From Xanthoparmelia taractica (lineage: Eukaryota > Ascomycota > Lecanoromycetes > Lecanorales > Parmeliaceae): a DNA stretch of 64,000 bases. The stretch covers positions 62,001 to 126,000 of the forward strand of contig JANQBS010000078.1 of assembly GCA_033085395.1 (NCBI GenBank), read 5' to 3'. The position numbers were made by a program, and so were the translations under genes. This document shows, piece after piece, positions 32,531 through 44,206 of this stretch (positions within the stretch are counted from its first letter, which is position 1; each line of letters begins with the position of its first letter). Under the pieces are notes generated by a model. The model worked only from the letters and a program-made list of their open reading frames with translations, did no database searches and was not told the DNA's origin.

Positions 32531-34026
32531 CTACGAGACCCGCTGAATGACTTTGATCAAATCGGCCGTGACGCCCATGGCTGTTACTGCGCCGCCAGCA
32601 CTGTGGGTTGAATGTGCGTTAGCCGAATACTCCGCTGCCAATACAATTTCACATTTGGCAATGAACATGGGAGGAAGAAAAGAAAAAAAAGAAATATATA
32701 ACTCACCCAGCCCCCCTAACAACCAACGGATTCCCCCCATACCTCTCCGTATAAAAACTCACAATGTTATCGCTCCCCTCCAACCCCGCAATCGGATGCC
32801 CCCTCTCAAACTTCTCCAACCCAACCTTCAACAAACCCCCCTCCACATCCACACTTCCCACAAACCTCACCACCTTCCCCTCCCGCACCGCCTCCTCCCT
32901 AACCTCATCCATCCTCCCATCAAACTCCCCCAAGCGCTCCAAAAACTCCGCCCCACTACCTACCCCCTCGAGCTCCTTCGGAATAAGCGACTGCACGGGA
33001 AAGGCATCCGTGCCCTCCACCTTCAACCCGGCCAACCGCGCAAGAATTACGAGTTTACGCGCTACATCGAGGCCGTTGAGGTCGTCGCGGGGGTCCGGCT
33101 CCGTGAAGCCCGCTTCTTTGGCCTTTCGGACCTCGGCGCTCCATTTACCGCCGCCGCCCTTGTTGCCGTTGGCGGGCGCGAAGTTGTTGAAGAGGAAACT
33201 CATGGTGCCGGAGAAGACGCCTTCGATGCGGTGGACCGTGTCGCCTGTAATAACGAGGTCGTTGAGCGTGGAGATGATGGGCAGGCCGGCGCCGACGGAG
33301 GATTCGTGATATACGAGGCCGCGGTCACGGTGGGGGTCGTGTGGGCGGTATGAAGAGTCCAAGATCAAATTCCAAAGCGCCATGCTACCCGAGAAAGCTT
33401 TCTTGTTCGGCGTCACGACGCTGATACCCTGGGTTAGGAAGGCGGGGTAAGCGTTTGCGACGTCTTGACTGCTGGTGTTGTCGACGAGGACGCGCTTGTC
33501 TGGGAGTCCGGCGAGGAATTTGAGGGTCTGGTCGATGGTTAGGGCGGGGGAGGTGGATGCTTCGAGGTCTTTTTCCCAGGTCGAGAAGGAGAGGGGGGTG
33601 GTGCGGTGGGAGGCGCGGAGGCTTTTGGTGGAGCGGGAGATGAGGACGAGGGAGATGTTGGGGAACTTTTGGCTGAGGGCCGAGAGTTGGGAGAGGAAGT
33701 GGCGGCCTACGCCGCCGGCTCCTGGGGGGTGTCAAACTTGTAGGGAGTGTTTTTGCTGGCACTTGAAAGAGACGAGCACAGATACAGGAAATTTGAACGG
33801 ACACATAATATCTGCTGCAATATGCTCACGCACTCCAAGGGGCATCACTTCGAGAAATAAGCCCATATACGCAAGAAAAGAAAACAACAGCTGCGACTTC
33901 AATGGCTCGGTCTGTTCTTTCCCAGCAGAGACATCAGGCAAAAAAAAGATATCAGAAAGCAAAGCACACGGACGAGCTCACAAACTCACCTATGACTGCT
34001 ATATAGACCTGATTTACGGGAGACAT
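32531..34026 (-). CDS. HOM6: Homoserine dehydrogenase
   Basis: Exons 34026-33990, 33721-32707, 32600-32531 (introns 268 and 106 nt), 373 aa. It reduces aspartate-4-semialdehyde to homoserine with NAD(P)H, the branch point toward threonine and methionine. Visible: Rossmann loop GAGGVGRH (13-20) formed across the first junction, VTPNKKAFSG with the catalytic Lys, the family signature EPDPRDDLNGLDVARK, and the C-terminal GAGAGGAVTAMGVTADLI formed across the last junction. Length matches fungal homologues (about 360-370). The long first intron is unusual for this window. The middle exon has strong C/G third-position bias. Confidence 0.9.
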
Positions 34027-35241
34027 ATCTTGGCAACGACCGAAAGAGTGGGATTGAAAATTCTCCAATTAACTCTTGAAGCCGGCGTGTAATGCTGCTT
34101 CCGAAGTTCGGATGTCGACTTCAGCCCTACCGATGTACAAAAGCCAACACACAGAGTTCTATACAGCGCTAGGGGAAGCCCTAACCCTACTTTCGTCGTG
34201 CAAATAACTGTCAAATAACCGTCCCAACACCGTTCCTCAATCGAAACCCTTTCACGACCGTCCTACAGCCGTGCACCCTAGCGCAGGTTTCAAAGCTAGC
34301 GTAATTCAAAAACCTCAAATAGGCTTAGCGCTAGATGGAAGGGCTGTGCAGCGCGTCCTCTTGTGATTCATTCGGAAGAACCGGTAAGAGATGGAAGGAA
34401 ACCTCCTGCTCGATGCTAGGCCTGCAGGAAATGAGCAATTTGGCTGCATTGACAGCAGCTGGATCTAGTGAAGCACGACAGCGAGTCGCTCGAGTTGTGC
34501 CAGCAAGAGCCGCAGGCAAGACTTCTGAGCTGGGCTTGATGCATATGCGGGTGGCCCCTCCTTTCCCCACCAAATCAATTCTCCCATGTACATCTTCGGC
34601 GACTTTGAACCAATCTCGCTCTTCTTCAATCCATGCCTCTACCAAAAAGTCCGGATATCTCAGGAAAGCGGCCCGCGAATAAGAACTCAATCAGACGACT
34701 CTCGAGCACTAGACGCTTTCGACCTTCAAATACCTCACATACTCTACCCCAAGTCAGACAGTTACAGCATTGTGAAGCCTCATTTTTGATGACTGAGCAG
34801 TTAAGGACCAACCTGATATGCTTGCCAGATAGATATGGCCAGCATGAGAAGTGCAACATGTCGTGGTGGTTTTACCCCGCAGTGATAATGCGTGCACGCT
34901 CAGTGTCCGCTCACCAGTGGGAATGCGCCAACGCAGCAGCGGGCCTGCACGGCCTCAGCCTTGTGTGACATTCGGTACATGGGCTGTAGGTGATGCACAG
35001 CTAACTCTGTCCTATTGGTCGAACGGCTTGCCATCACTTGCCTTGAGCATTACGTCCACCAATATCTCGCATGGACCAGCATGCCTAGACTTTCAATCCC
35101 ACCTCAACATTATGATCCAGGCTGGCGTCGTCTTTTCTTTGCCCAAGAATTAAAGTGCCTGATGTGTCTGCGTACTTTACGTTGAATGCTTCCACTTGAA
35201 ATGCATCTGATCATCTATCCTAGAAATTGTTGAAAGACTCT
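34027..35241. other. Intergenic
   Basis: Upstream of HOM6 (-) and the coiled-coil gene (+). A 119-codon minus frame (34331-34690) and a mirrored plus frame are present but neither shows a known motif. A 9-bp inverted pair CGCTAGGG / CCCTAGCG bounds about 120 bp at 34165-34284, too weak to call an element. Confidence 0.45.
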
Positions 35242-37264
35242 ATGCGTCCGGATCATAAATTTCCGACCAAGAGCAGACGCACCGTCTCAAAGAATCCCTT
35301 TACCTTTGACGGCCTTCGCCGTCGTCTCTCTACTCGAGCAGACTCTGATTTCTTGGATGGTGCACAAGCTCAAGCAGAAGTAAGCGACATCCTTCGACGT
35401 GAGGGATTCTTTTGAAGTCCTGAATCCAATTTTCAAGTAGCTCAGGAAGCCGAGAACTCTCCAGGGTCAAAGGATGCCGAACACCCCAAACGGTGTCCGC
35501 CGTGGGTCCTCTAGGCGCTCAGATCACAAGAGAGACCAAGAACCCGGCTCTCCTAACAGCAATGATCTCAGTCGCCGAAATACCGAGGAGTCTCAAAAGT
35601 CAATCGCTGTACTAGCTTCCTCCGGTGAGGCCTTACAGCGCCTTGCGAACATTGCGCAGTACTTCGTATCCCTCACAAGTGACATGCAGGTGGTCGAGGA
35701 TGATTATGGGGCTGAGATCGAGAAAGAGAATGAAATCAGAAAGTTGAGTGACACTGTGGCTTCACTGACTTTTGTTAAGAGCGAAGAGATGGAAACCCTT
35801 CAACACGAAAATAAAGAACTCTTGGCTGAGCGGGAAGCTTGCCGACAGGAGAAAGAGAAATGTCAAGAGACACGGAAAAACTTGGAAGCTCAGAACGCCA
35901 GAGCAGAAGCCAGCAGACAGAAAGAGAGTATTCAAAGACTGCAGGAAGAGGAAATCAAACTTCAAAAGCAATTCAAAAAGATGAAAGCAGAACTTGAAGA
36001 AGGTATCAACAAGAAACTCCAGGAGGTGAAGGACAAACATGCAAAGCTGTCAGCAACCAATGTAGACCTGAAACAACGCTGCTTAGAGGCTGAGGAGAGG
36101 CTCGAGACGAAGAAGACACGACACGCTCGAGTGGAAAAGAGTCTAGAAGACGAAAACAAGAAGCTGACCGAGGATTTGAAGCAATTGCAGGCTCAGTTCC
36201 CTGTCGAGAGACAACCGATGGAGCATTAGTCTGTGCTATCGAATTGCTCAAGCAAGAAGAGCTAAATGCTAATATACTTTCAGTGCCCAGCAATTCCGGC
36301 AGATCTCCGATGCCATCAGAGCAGTATCATCCAAATACTTCCAAATCCTACCAGAGCAAGCCATGGAGGTAATCCAACATCCACTTGATTTCCAAGTTAT
36401 CAACACTGAACGCGGATCTAGAACCCAGAAGCCGTTCACCTAGAACTATGCAAGCTGAGTCCCGTCTTTGGTGCAACCCCGATCTGGTCATCGCCAGTTT
36501 CAGAGTTCCTCAGAACGAAGAACGTCGAACACATCATTTCATCTTGCCTATGCGACTCCATTTGGCAGCCGTTCCTCCCACAGGACAGCCTACCAACTCA
36601 CCAAGGAGTGAGCCAATTCTTAGAAGCAGTGTCCACATCACTCTCCGCCTCAGGCGGACGAAGCGAGAGTGTCTGGCGAGTCCTGACCCTCCGCGGAATC
36701 AGCGCTCTCAACCTCCAATCCGCCACAGAACCAAACCGAACCGAGTCCACAGTGCAACGAATCCTCACAATTCTCCAACCCCTCACCCCACCGTCCGAGA
36801 CCGCAGCATTCAAGCAAGATCTCCTCTCCCTCATCTCCAACGCAGCCACGCTCTGGGCCGCCGCACGCAAAGACGAGGCCAAGATAATCATAACGACTCA
36901 ACCCGATGCAAACGACAACGACAAATGGCAAGCAGAAGACCTATCAACTCTACCCTCCTCAACCCCCGTACCCTCCAACGAAGAAGGAAACCTCGACACA
37001 CTCAACCCCCCGCTTTGTCTCTTCCCCCACATCCTCTACACAAACAACACAACACACGGTGTTGGTGAAGCCGTGACATTGCACCAAGGCCGTGCTTTGT
37101 TCCCGACCTCGCGCGTGTGCATCGAGGGATTGTCAGAGAGGAAGAAGCACAAGGCAGAATTAGCGCAGGCACTTCTAGACGCGCAGTTCCAGTTCCATAA
37201 GAGGAGAGTTTCGATGGGGCCGAATAGTCCTACGGGGGGGAAGTTCGCTATGGCGCAGGGTTGA
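35242..37264 (+). CDS. Coiled-coil protein of unknown function (fungal)
   Basis: Model: 35242-35379, 35465-36228, 36284-36368, 36422-37264 (introns 85, 55, 53 nt), 609 aa. The last three exons are well supported: junctions give HYAQQFRQISDAIRAVSSKY and AMENPEAVHLELCKLSPVFG, and the frame then runs unbroken to the stop. The first exon is less certain; starting at ATG 35474 instead gives 560 aa. Residues about 110-300 are a long charged coiled coil (EEIKLQKQFKKMKAELEEG). The C-terminal half is globular (SESVWRVLTLRGISALNL, PLCLFPHILYTNN, HQGRALFPTSRV) and resembles hypothetical proteins common in Dothideomycetes. No enzymatic motif is seen. Confidence 0.65.
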
Positions 37265-39203
37265 TGTGTTCCGCGGTGTTAAAGCGAGAATCGATGTGAT
37301 CAGGAGTTTATTGACTGCGCGTGGGTAGGTATTCCCTCTATAATCAATCATGCTTTGAAGGGAACTTACCATGTAACGAATTTCGAAATTCAAAACCTCT
37401 CTCTCTCTATCTGATTTGGATGGATGGGATATAATACCGTTTCTTCCCCCCCCCACCCCCCTATTTCACTATGTTATCCCCAGGATCCTAGTAACGATAA
37501 TAGATCTATTCATCCACCCATTAAACTAACATTACCATCTCATTCCCATATCCATCTCCTCCCTATCCCCATCTCATCCACAAACACCCATCAATCCTTC
37601 CCCACCCCCTTCTCCAACCCTCCCATTCCCTCCCCCCCACCTCCCCCCCACCCCCAGTTCCACAAACTTCCCCCAACCAGACGTACCTACCAAATACACA
37701 CACGACCAACCACACACAACCCCCCCCATCAATGCATCCTCCTCCCTCATCAACTCCCTCCCCTCATCAACCACACAAACACGACCAAGTACACACACAC
37801 AACCAACCATACACCCACCAACCAATCACTCCCCCCTCCCCAGCTCCCTCCCTCACCAACTCCCTCCCCTCATCAACCACACACACCTACCAGGTACATA
37901 CGACCAACTACACACATACACACATACACACGCACACACACACCCCTCCCCTTCTTCCCTCCCACCCCCAGAATCAGATACACCAACCACACACACCCCT
38001 CCACTCCTTCCCTCCCACCTCCATAAACCACACAAATCCACACAAATCCACACGATCCATAAATACACACCTACCTAAACCACGGTAGAGAAGAGAGAAG
38101 AGAGAAGAGAGAAGAGAGAAGAGAGAAGAGAGAAGAGAGAAGAGAGAAGAGGAAAGTAAGGAGCAAAGACAAGGAAAGAAAGGGGGCAAAGATAGAGCTA
38201 GAGCTGGGAATGAATAAATGCATTAAGCTAAGCTAAAATATGCTAGGTAGTTTTAAAGCTAGTTACATTATTTATATACAGATAGATTGGTAGATATGGG
38301 TAGATATAAATAAGGTAGGTAGGTAGGCGTGTAGACTGTATAGATATTTGGATATAAGAAAGGTAGGTAGGCGGGTTAAATAGGAAAGGAAAGGAAAGGA
38401 AAGGGTGGGATGGGATGGATGAAACAAGTGAGACGGAAAGAAGTGGATAGATGGGATAATAGGCGTGTGGGATAGGATGGGAAAGGAAAGGGCGCTACGC
38501 TACGCTATTGCTATTGGTTTGAAAGAGGGAAGAGAAGAGAAAGGGGGGGAAGAGGATGAAAGGAAAAGAGGACGGGAAGAAACAGGAAGGGAAGAGGAAA
38601 GGGGGAAGAGGGAAGGGGGAAAAGATGGAACGAAGGAGAAAAAGAGGATTAGAATAAGGAAGAAGGGTTCTACTAATTACGAGAAGGGAGAAATCTATAC
38701 ATATAATGCTCGCTTCATTATGAGATGCACATGTTCTCGGCATATGCGCAAGTGCTTAGAAGAGCCGGAAGCTGGATGATGAGAGCTACTAAGCTAGAGG
38801 TCCGCTGTTGCGAGCATGGGATGGTGTTATTATCATATTATTGCGTTCTATCCTCGCGTACCTTATCGTGAACCGTCTTTCATTTCTCTCCTTTCCAACA
38901 CGCTCACACGACTACCTATCCTATTCTATCCTATCCCTTCCCCTTATTCCCTAGCCCCCTTTATCTTAAATCATCGCTTTATTATCTCTATCCTCTATTG
39001 TTCCCGCCTTATCTTCTACCCTCTTTCTCTAATCGATTATCTCTTATCCCTTCCCTCTATCTCCCCCCTCCTCCCTACTCTACATTTATCCCCGCCCTCC
39101 CCCTTCTCTTTTGCTCCCTCCCTTCCACCGCCTTACCCCTCAAGCACCCCAAGCACAACCGCCACCACGACTGCGACGCCGATTACGGACATACAGGGCC
39201 CGC
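37265..39203. other. Long non-coding region with strand-asymmetric simple DNA
   Basis: Between convergent genes. 37440-38080 is almost free of G (C/A/T with CACA, CCCC, ACCAAC motifs). 38087-38150 is a 7-bp tandem repeat. 38285-38400 holds GGTA and GGAAA runs. 38521-38665 is about 95% purine. 38880-39130 is C/T-rich. Long frames in these tracts are composition artefacts. Confidence 0.6.
38087..38150. repeat. (AGAGAAG)n tandem repeat
   Basis: About nine head-to-tail copies of the 7-nt unit AGAGAAG. All-purine on this strand. Confidence 0.85.
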
Positions 39204-40181
39204 TTAGGCCGCAGTCGTTTGTGGTAGTGGTGGCAACACTTCTTGGTATGGAGGAGGGGGAGGAAGTGTTCCCCGTCCTCCCTCTCCATCCTCCGTGCTA
39301 TTGTTCCTCTCCTCCTTCTCCCTCCATCGTTTTACCCCCAGCACACCGAAGATAACCGCAACCACGACCGCGACGCCCGGCAGGACGACACCAATTGCAA
39401 TCGTGGAGGGGCCGCTTAGGCCGCCGTCGTTGGTGGTACCGCTGCTTTTTGGTGTTTGGAAGGGTGAGGAGGATGGTGAGGATGAGGGCAAAGAGGAGGG
39501 TAGGGAGGACGTCGAAGAGGCAAGGGAGGAGGGCGAGGAAAGTGAAGGTGAATCTTGCGGTAGAGGAAGCAGAGATGGAGTGATGAATGACGGAGAGGGC
39601 GCAGGAGCGGATTCAAGCGTCATGAGATCGTGCTGCGAGGATGAGGTTTGCGGTATGGGCGGCGTGGATGTATATGTCGACGCTGAAGTAGAAGATTCAG
39701 CGACAGACGATCGCGTGGTCGTATCCTCGGCCAGCAAAGTCCTGTATGCGTCGTTATGCGTGCCATTAATGCCCATACAGTCGACGCTATAGGAGCCAAT
39801 GCTCATGCTCGTGCAGAGACCTGTGGGCACGAACGTCGCGTCGTTGCTGCAGGGCTGGTTTCTCGAGCCCGAGTACGTCGTCACTTCGTAGTAGTCAGCA
39901 TGATCAGTACGGTTAGCCTTGGAAGAAAGGATATCAAGCGAGGTTGGGTACATACCGGAGCAGCCATCGTCGACGTAGACGGAGCGGGCGCTATAGATGG
40001 ACGTGGCAAATTCACCACATTGGCCATCGCCGGCGTTGGTGTCCGTTTTCACGGTGGCGTAGACGGATCCGCACGAATCGTCAAGGTAGAAATGGACTGT
40101 AGTTGTGGCGGAGACGATGGTGAGGGTGCCGTGCAGCTGCAACTGCAACAATAGCAGCATTGGTAAAGACCACGGCGCCAT
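39204..40181 (-). CDS. Single-pass membrane glycoprotein-like protein with cytosolic PY motif
   Basis: N-terminal signal peptide (MAPWSLPMLLLLQLQLHG, about 1-25), a Cys-containing ectodomain with N-glycosylation sites, a Ser/Thr/Pro-rich stalk, one membrane span (IGVVLPGVAVVVAVIFGVLG), then a basic stop-transfer segment (KRWREKEE) and a tail with PPPPPYQ, a PPxY ligand for WW domains such as those of Rsp5-type ubiquitin ligases. The layout is like fungal wall sensors or mucin-like proteins. A perfect in-frame intron of 72 nt (39955-39884, donor GTATGT, branch GCTAAC) is embedded: spliced product 301 aa, unspliced 325 aa. I favour splicing because the retained part breaks the Cys-rich domain. 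No family name is recognised. Confidence 0.65.
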   Translation of the reverse strand: MAPWSLPMLLLLQLQLHGTLTIVSATTTVHFYLDDSCGSVYATVKTDTNAGDGQCGEFATSIYSARSVYVDDGCSGMYPTSLDILSSKANRTDHADYYEVTTYSGSRNQPCSNDATFVPTGLCTSMSIGSYSVDCMGINGTHNDAYRTLLAEDTTTRSSVAESSTSASTYTSTPPIPQTSSSQHDLMTLESAPAPSPSFITPSLLPLPQDSPSLSSPSSLASSTSSLPSSLPSSSPSSSPFQTPKSSGTTNDGGLSGPSTIAIGVVLPGVAVVVAVIFGVLGVKRWREKEERNNSTEDGEGGRGTLPPPPPYQEVLPPLPQTTAA

Positions 40182-41769
40182 GGCTCTGGTAGGCTCATCA
40201 TTGGAAAGATGCGAGGAGGTAGCAAAGGAGATGGATGTGTTCTCAGGGGTGCTGGTGGTCGTATTTGAGGTTGCATTGTTGTCAGCGGAGGCTCCATTGC
40301 ACGAGCTTTCCAGACGAGGCTGGTGTTTTATGTGCCTGATTTAATGGAGTCAGATCAAGAGCTGCGAAACATCGGCTAAGAGGTTTCAGCACACCCCCAC
40401 AGCCCCTCCCCAGCTACGAAGTACGGTAGTCGATGCTGCCCTGCATATTTCGTATGCAAGATGACGCATTTGGCTGCAATCGATGGCAGCCTTATCGGTC
40501 GATACGTATCAGTCGATATTCTTGTAAACCGCGTTTAGATATCGTTTTTAGTCAACACCGCAGGGCATTCATACACTTGTCTGCTTTGTATCAAAAAGTA
40601 ACCCAATGTCGAGAACCAAAATTGACTGGGGGTAAATACGAGATAGCGAGATATGTGCGCATCCTAGGCTATGACCAGCCTTACGTAGTCTATACTATGG
40701 CGTACCGTGACACTCAACGCAAAAACAACCACAGTGCCGTAAACCGAAAAAGTCCAGTTAAAAGTCCCGGCAGCGACAGGTGTATACTGCGGCCAGAATT
40801 TAGAAAGAGTAGGCCAAGCTGAGGTAGGTTATAGCAACGACGTTAAGCGGAACTCCCCACCTTCCCAAGCTCTACCGACGGATCCGGAGAGCTTTCCCCA
40901 CCCACGTTTGAGTAGGAAGGTAGGGTGTCGATATGATCTGAGAAGGAGGAGAGCTGGGATGGTAAGAGATATAGTGGCATCGAAAGCAACTCAGCTGCCA
41001 ATGTTGGAAAAGGAGAGTAGACAGCTTACGATGAAGGGGACGAAGATGGAGTTGAGGGAGACGTCCCACCGTGGTTTGACCTTTGGATTGTTCAGGCAAC
41101 TGTTCAGTGGCCCGTCCATATTATCTAATACCAGCTACTTGCGTGATTCAAAAGAGAGGCGAATGGGAGACCTGGATCGCGCGTAAAAGCGAACATCTGG
41201 CGAGAAAAGGGGTAGCTATAACATCAATAATGCTGCAAAGCTTCGTGATCGTAATAAAGAAAAGAACACGATTGTGGCTCCAGCATAGAAGTCTGTGGCG
41301 TCGGAAAAGACGTGAACATACGGTTCTCCTATGGGGCTGTCAACTCCGTCTCTGATGTTACCAGAAGCAAAAGGTCAAGACCAGGATGAAGCCTGTAAGA
41401 GCGTCGAGTAAAAATTTCCACACCACTCTGAGGGAAGCACCAGTGATGTATCTCTGATCTCTTCGGCTTCCACGGAGTTGGTAGATGCAGTTCCTAAGCG
41501 TTTGGCTCCAAAAAGTGTACCGCTGAATCAGATTCAAGCAGTGAGAAGATTGGACCAATGATATCTGAAAAGGTTCACCTCGAATGAAGAGCAGATTCTC
41601 TGTTTGTTCACATGGCACCTAATTGCGAGTCTGCTTAGAACACTCGCTCTTTATCAAGCCGGAAACAAAGATTTTCTTTTTTTCACCCAAGCAACCCGGC
41701 ACTCACAACCAAAGCAACAGCGACGACAACCCCCATCTCCCCAACACAACCCCGTCCTGCCCTCTAATC
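40182..41769. other. Intergenic, 1.6 kb
   Basis: Divergent upstream regions of the membrane protein (-) and the CCDC174 gene (+). No gene-like frame with recognisable motifs; no repeats found. Confidence 0.45.
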
Positions 41770-42846
41770 ATGACCTCCAAACCCTCCTTGTACGGCCTCC
41801 CGCGCCCCCGAACCTCCAAACCTACCGAAATAAGCCACACCACCAATGCGGCCTTCACATCAACTCTATCCTCCCTCCTCGCCAGCACCCCCACCACCAC
41901 AACCAGCACAACCGGCCGCTCACGCCCCTCCAAAACCAAACCCGATATCTTCACCGCCCACAACAAAGGCTCGAAAAAGCGTGCGCTGGCCGACATCTCC
42001 TCCTCCACCTCCGACCCCCTCGCGCAAACCCACTCTCAAACAAGCGAGACCCTCGACGCCGCAACCCTACACCGCTCAAAGCGGAAAATGGAAGAGAAAA
42101 GCCGGCTTTACGCCGCCATGAAACGCGGCGACTACGTTCCCCCCTCCAACGGCGGCACCAACAAAGAGGAAAACGCCCTCGTGGATTTCGACCGGAAATG
42201 GGCCGAAGCGGAAGCCGAAGCCGAAGCCAGCGGCTCAGGGCGCAAATACGAGACCGAGAGCGACGACGACGACGACGACGGATCAAGCAACAACTACGAC
42301 GAAGAAGTAGCAGAAGGAAAAGGAGAATCAGAAATGGTAGAATACGAAGACGAATTCGGCCGCCTCCGCCGCGGCACCCCCGCCACCGCATCCCGCGCCC
42401 GCGCCCGCCTAGCCGCCCAATCCCACGCCAGCTCCTCCCTCCTCGAAATGCGCGCCCGCCCCACCCTCCCCGCAAACATAATAGTCGGCGACACGATCCA
42501 ATCCGCCGCCTTCAACCCCTCCTTTCCCACCGCGGCACAAATGTCCGAGCTAGCGCGAAAGCGCGACAGAAGCATGACGCCGCCGGAAGAAGTGCACTAC
42601 GATGCGAGCAGCGAGGTGCGGAGTAAAGGTGTTGGATTCTACGCTTTTAGTAAGGATGGGGAGGGGCGGAAGCGGGAGATGGAGGCGTTGAGGAGGGAGA
42701 GGGAGGAGACGGAGAGGGGCAAGAGGGAGAGGGAAGAGAGGAAGGAGAAGAGGAGGAGGGAGGTGGAGGAGCGGAGACGGGTTATTGAGGAGAAGAGGGG
42801 GGAGAGGCTGGCGGAGAGGTTTCTGGATGGGTTGGATGTGCCGTAA
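41770..42846 (+). CDS. CCDC174 homologue
   Basis: Single exon, 358 aa. The C-terminal zone EEVHYDASSEVRSKGVGFYA followed by FSKD and a charged helix (about 273-345) is the CCDC174/DUF4078 signature. In animals CCDC174 is a nuclear protein linked to the exon junction complex and splicing; the fungal role is inferred. The N-terminal half is low-complexity Ser/Thr-rich with a basic SKRKMEEKSRLYAAM motif; residues 165-170 are an Asp run, 190-205 read VEYEDEFGRLRRGT. The frame is open upstream to 41623 but without an ATG; the chosen ATG at 41770 gives the natural MTSKPSLYGL start. The C-terminal helix is RE/KR-rich, probably a single alpha helix. Confidence 0.75.
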   Translation: MTSKPSLYGLPRPRTSKPTEISHTTNAAFTSTLSSLLASTPTTTTSTTGRSRPSKTKPDIFTAHNKGSKKRALADISSSTSDPLAQTHSQTSETLDAATLHRSKRKMEEKSRLYAAMKRGDYVPPSNGGTNKEENALVDFDRKWAEAEAEAEASGSGRKYETESDDDDDDGSSNNYDEEVAEGKGESEMVEYEDEFGRLRRGTPATASRARARLAAQSHASSSLLEMRARPTLPANIIVGDTIQSAAFNPSFPTAAQMSELARKRDRSMTPPEEVHYDASSEVRSKGVGFYAFSKDGEGRKREMEALRREREETERGKREREERKEKRRREVEERRRVIEEKRGERLAERFLDGLDVP

Positions 42847-43146
42847 CCAAGGGTGGGGTGTAGAGATGATATGACTTGAGTGGATTTCTACGATGACGGT
42901 AAACCCATGTGCGCGAGTCATCAGAACCACGAGCTTTACAACATTGCTATTCCAATCCAATTGCATTGCATTTACGACCCGATCATTAATCAATCCAAAC
43001 CCATTTGTCCACCCTCGAAACCCACATCTCTCCCTCACATCAAATCACCCTTTTCTCTTCCCTTTCCCTTCCCCCTTTACCCCTTTCAGCTTCCCCCCTC
43101 CCCCACCACTTCTACCAAACCCTCACCACCACACCATCCCCCGCAT
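42847..43146. other. Intergenic between convergent genes
   Basis: C/T-rich 3' flanks of CCDC174 (+) and the zinc-finger gene (-). Nothing else seen. Confidence 0.5.
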
Positions 43147-44206
43147 CTAAACCCCACCCAAAGACATCCCTGCCGCCGCTGCTGCCCGATGCCCGCTACG
43201 CCTAACATGCTCATCCAGTTTATCCTTCCTATAGCTACTATACCCGCCGCACGCACACCGAAAGACTTTAGCGTCAGCCCGGTGTTTCTTAGCATGGCGA
43301 TCGAGATCAGCCTTGCGACGGAAATTGCGACCGCAGGTGGCGCAGGTAGAACGTGGTGTAGGAGGAGGCTGTTGGGCCTGTTGAGCAAAGTCGAAAGGAG
43401 CGGTATCGATGTTGTGCGTGGCGTGGGATGCTGTTGGGGGATTAAGACTTGCTGCCGATTGGGTGGTGGAGCTAAGGGCAGTGGGGAACTGGCCGTGGTA
43501 GCAATTGCCGTTGGTGTCAGCGGCGAAGGCATCCATGATCGGGAGTCCAGGACCCGGGTAGTGGAAGCCAGGGTCCATATAATGATTCATGGGTCCTTGG
43601 GGTGCCGCTGCTGACCCGGTGTAAGCATTGGGTGCAGTTGGATACGCGATGCCTCCGTTATAAGCGGTATTAGCGTCGAAAGTACTTGCGGGCAATGGCG
43701 ACAGGTTCGGATTGACGAAGGGAGCAAAGGTGTTGTTGTTCATGGGTCCTGGAGGTGCCCCTGCTACCCGGGTGTAAGCATTGGGTGCAGTTGGATACGC
43801 GATGCCTCCATTATAAGAGGCGTTGACAGCGAAAGTATTATCGGTCAACGGCGAGAAGTTTGAATCAACCAAGGGAGCAGAGGTGTTGTTGTCCGAATGG
43901 GCTGTAGGGACCGCTGCTCCCCATGCGTAGGGGATAGGCGCAGTTGGCAGAGTGGTGCCGACATTGTCAGCAGCGTCAGCAGCAACAGACGCATAGTCAT
44001 TGTGGCGACCATGATCGGCAAGGCTGAAGGCTGAACGGCTCAAATTGTGGGAGTCGCCAAGCTGCTGATCCACGAGGCAACTGCCACCAAAGCCACAGGT
44101 TAGCAAAAAAAAAAAAAAAAACTCACCCAGGCTCAGCTGCAGCATAAACGCAAGTACATGCGCTTTGCGGCCAGCTGGGCTCAGGGTTGTATGTTCCGTG
44201 CTCCAT
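43147..44206 (-). CDS. C2H2 zinc-finger protein with 51-residue repeats
   Basis: Exons 44206-44127 and 44080-43147, intron 46 nt containing an 18-nt T run, 337 aa. Two C-terminal fingers: CATCGRNFRRKADLDRHAKKH (C-x2-C-x12-H-x3-H, listed here in part) and a following atypical CACG...H...H finger, so it is a probable DNA-binding regulator. The middle contains three diverged copies of a 51-residue unit; copies 2 and 3 both read YNGGIAYPTAPNAYT, and at DNA level a 38-bp block is identical at about 43618 and 43771 (offset 153 nt). The N-terminus is Cys/Ser-rich. No known regulator name fits. Reading through the intron would insert a poly-Phe run, which supports splicing. Confidence 0.7.

Noticed and set aside
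29206..34026. Functional cluster of G6PDH and HOM6
   Set aside because: They share only NADP(H) chemistry, are convergent with 1.3 kb between them, and belong to different pathways; no evidence for co-regulation.
34331..34690. A 119-codon minus-strand frame
   Set aside because: Mirrored by an equally long plus frame, no recognisable domain, no promoter or intron support.
37424..38189. Long Pro/His/Thr and Gly/Val/Cys frames
   Set aside because: Artefacts of G-free tandem-like DNA; no start context, no homology.
38816..39355. A 179-codon plus-strand frame
   Set aside because: Pro/Leu/Ser-rich C/T-tract artefact overlapping the 3' end of the minus-strand membrane protein gene.
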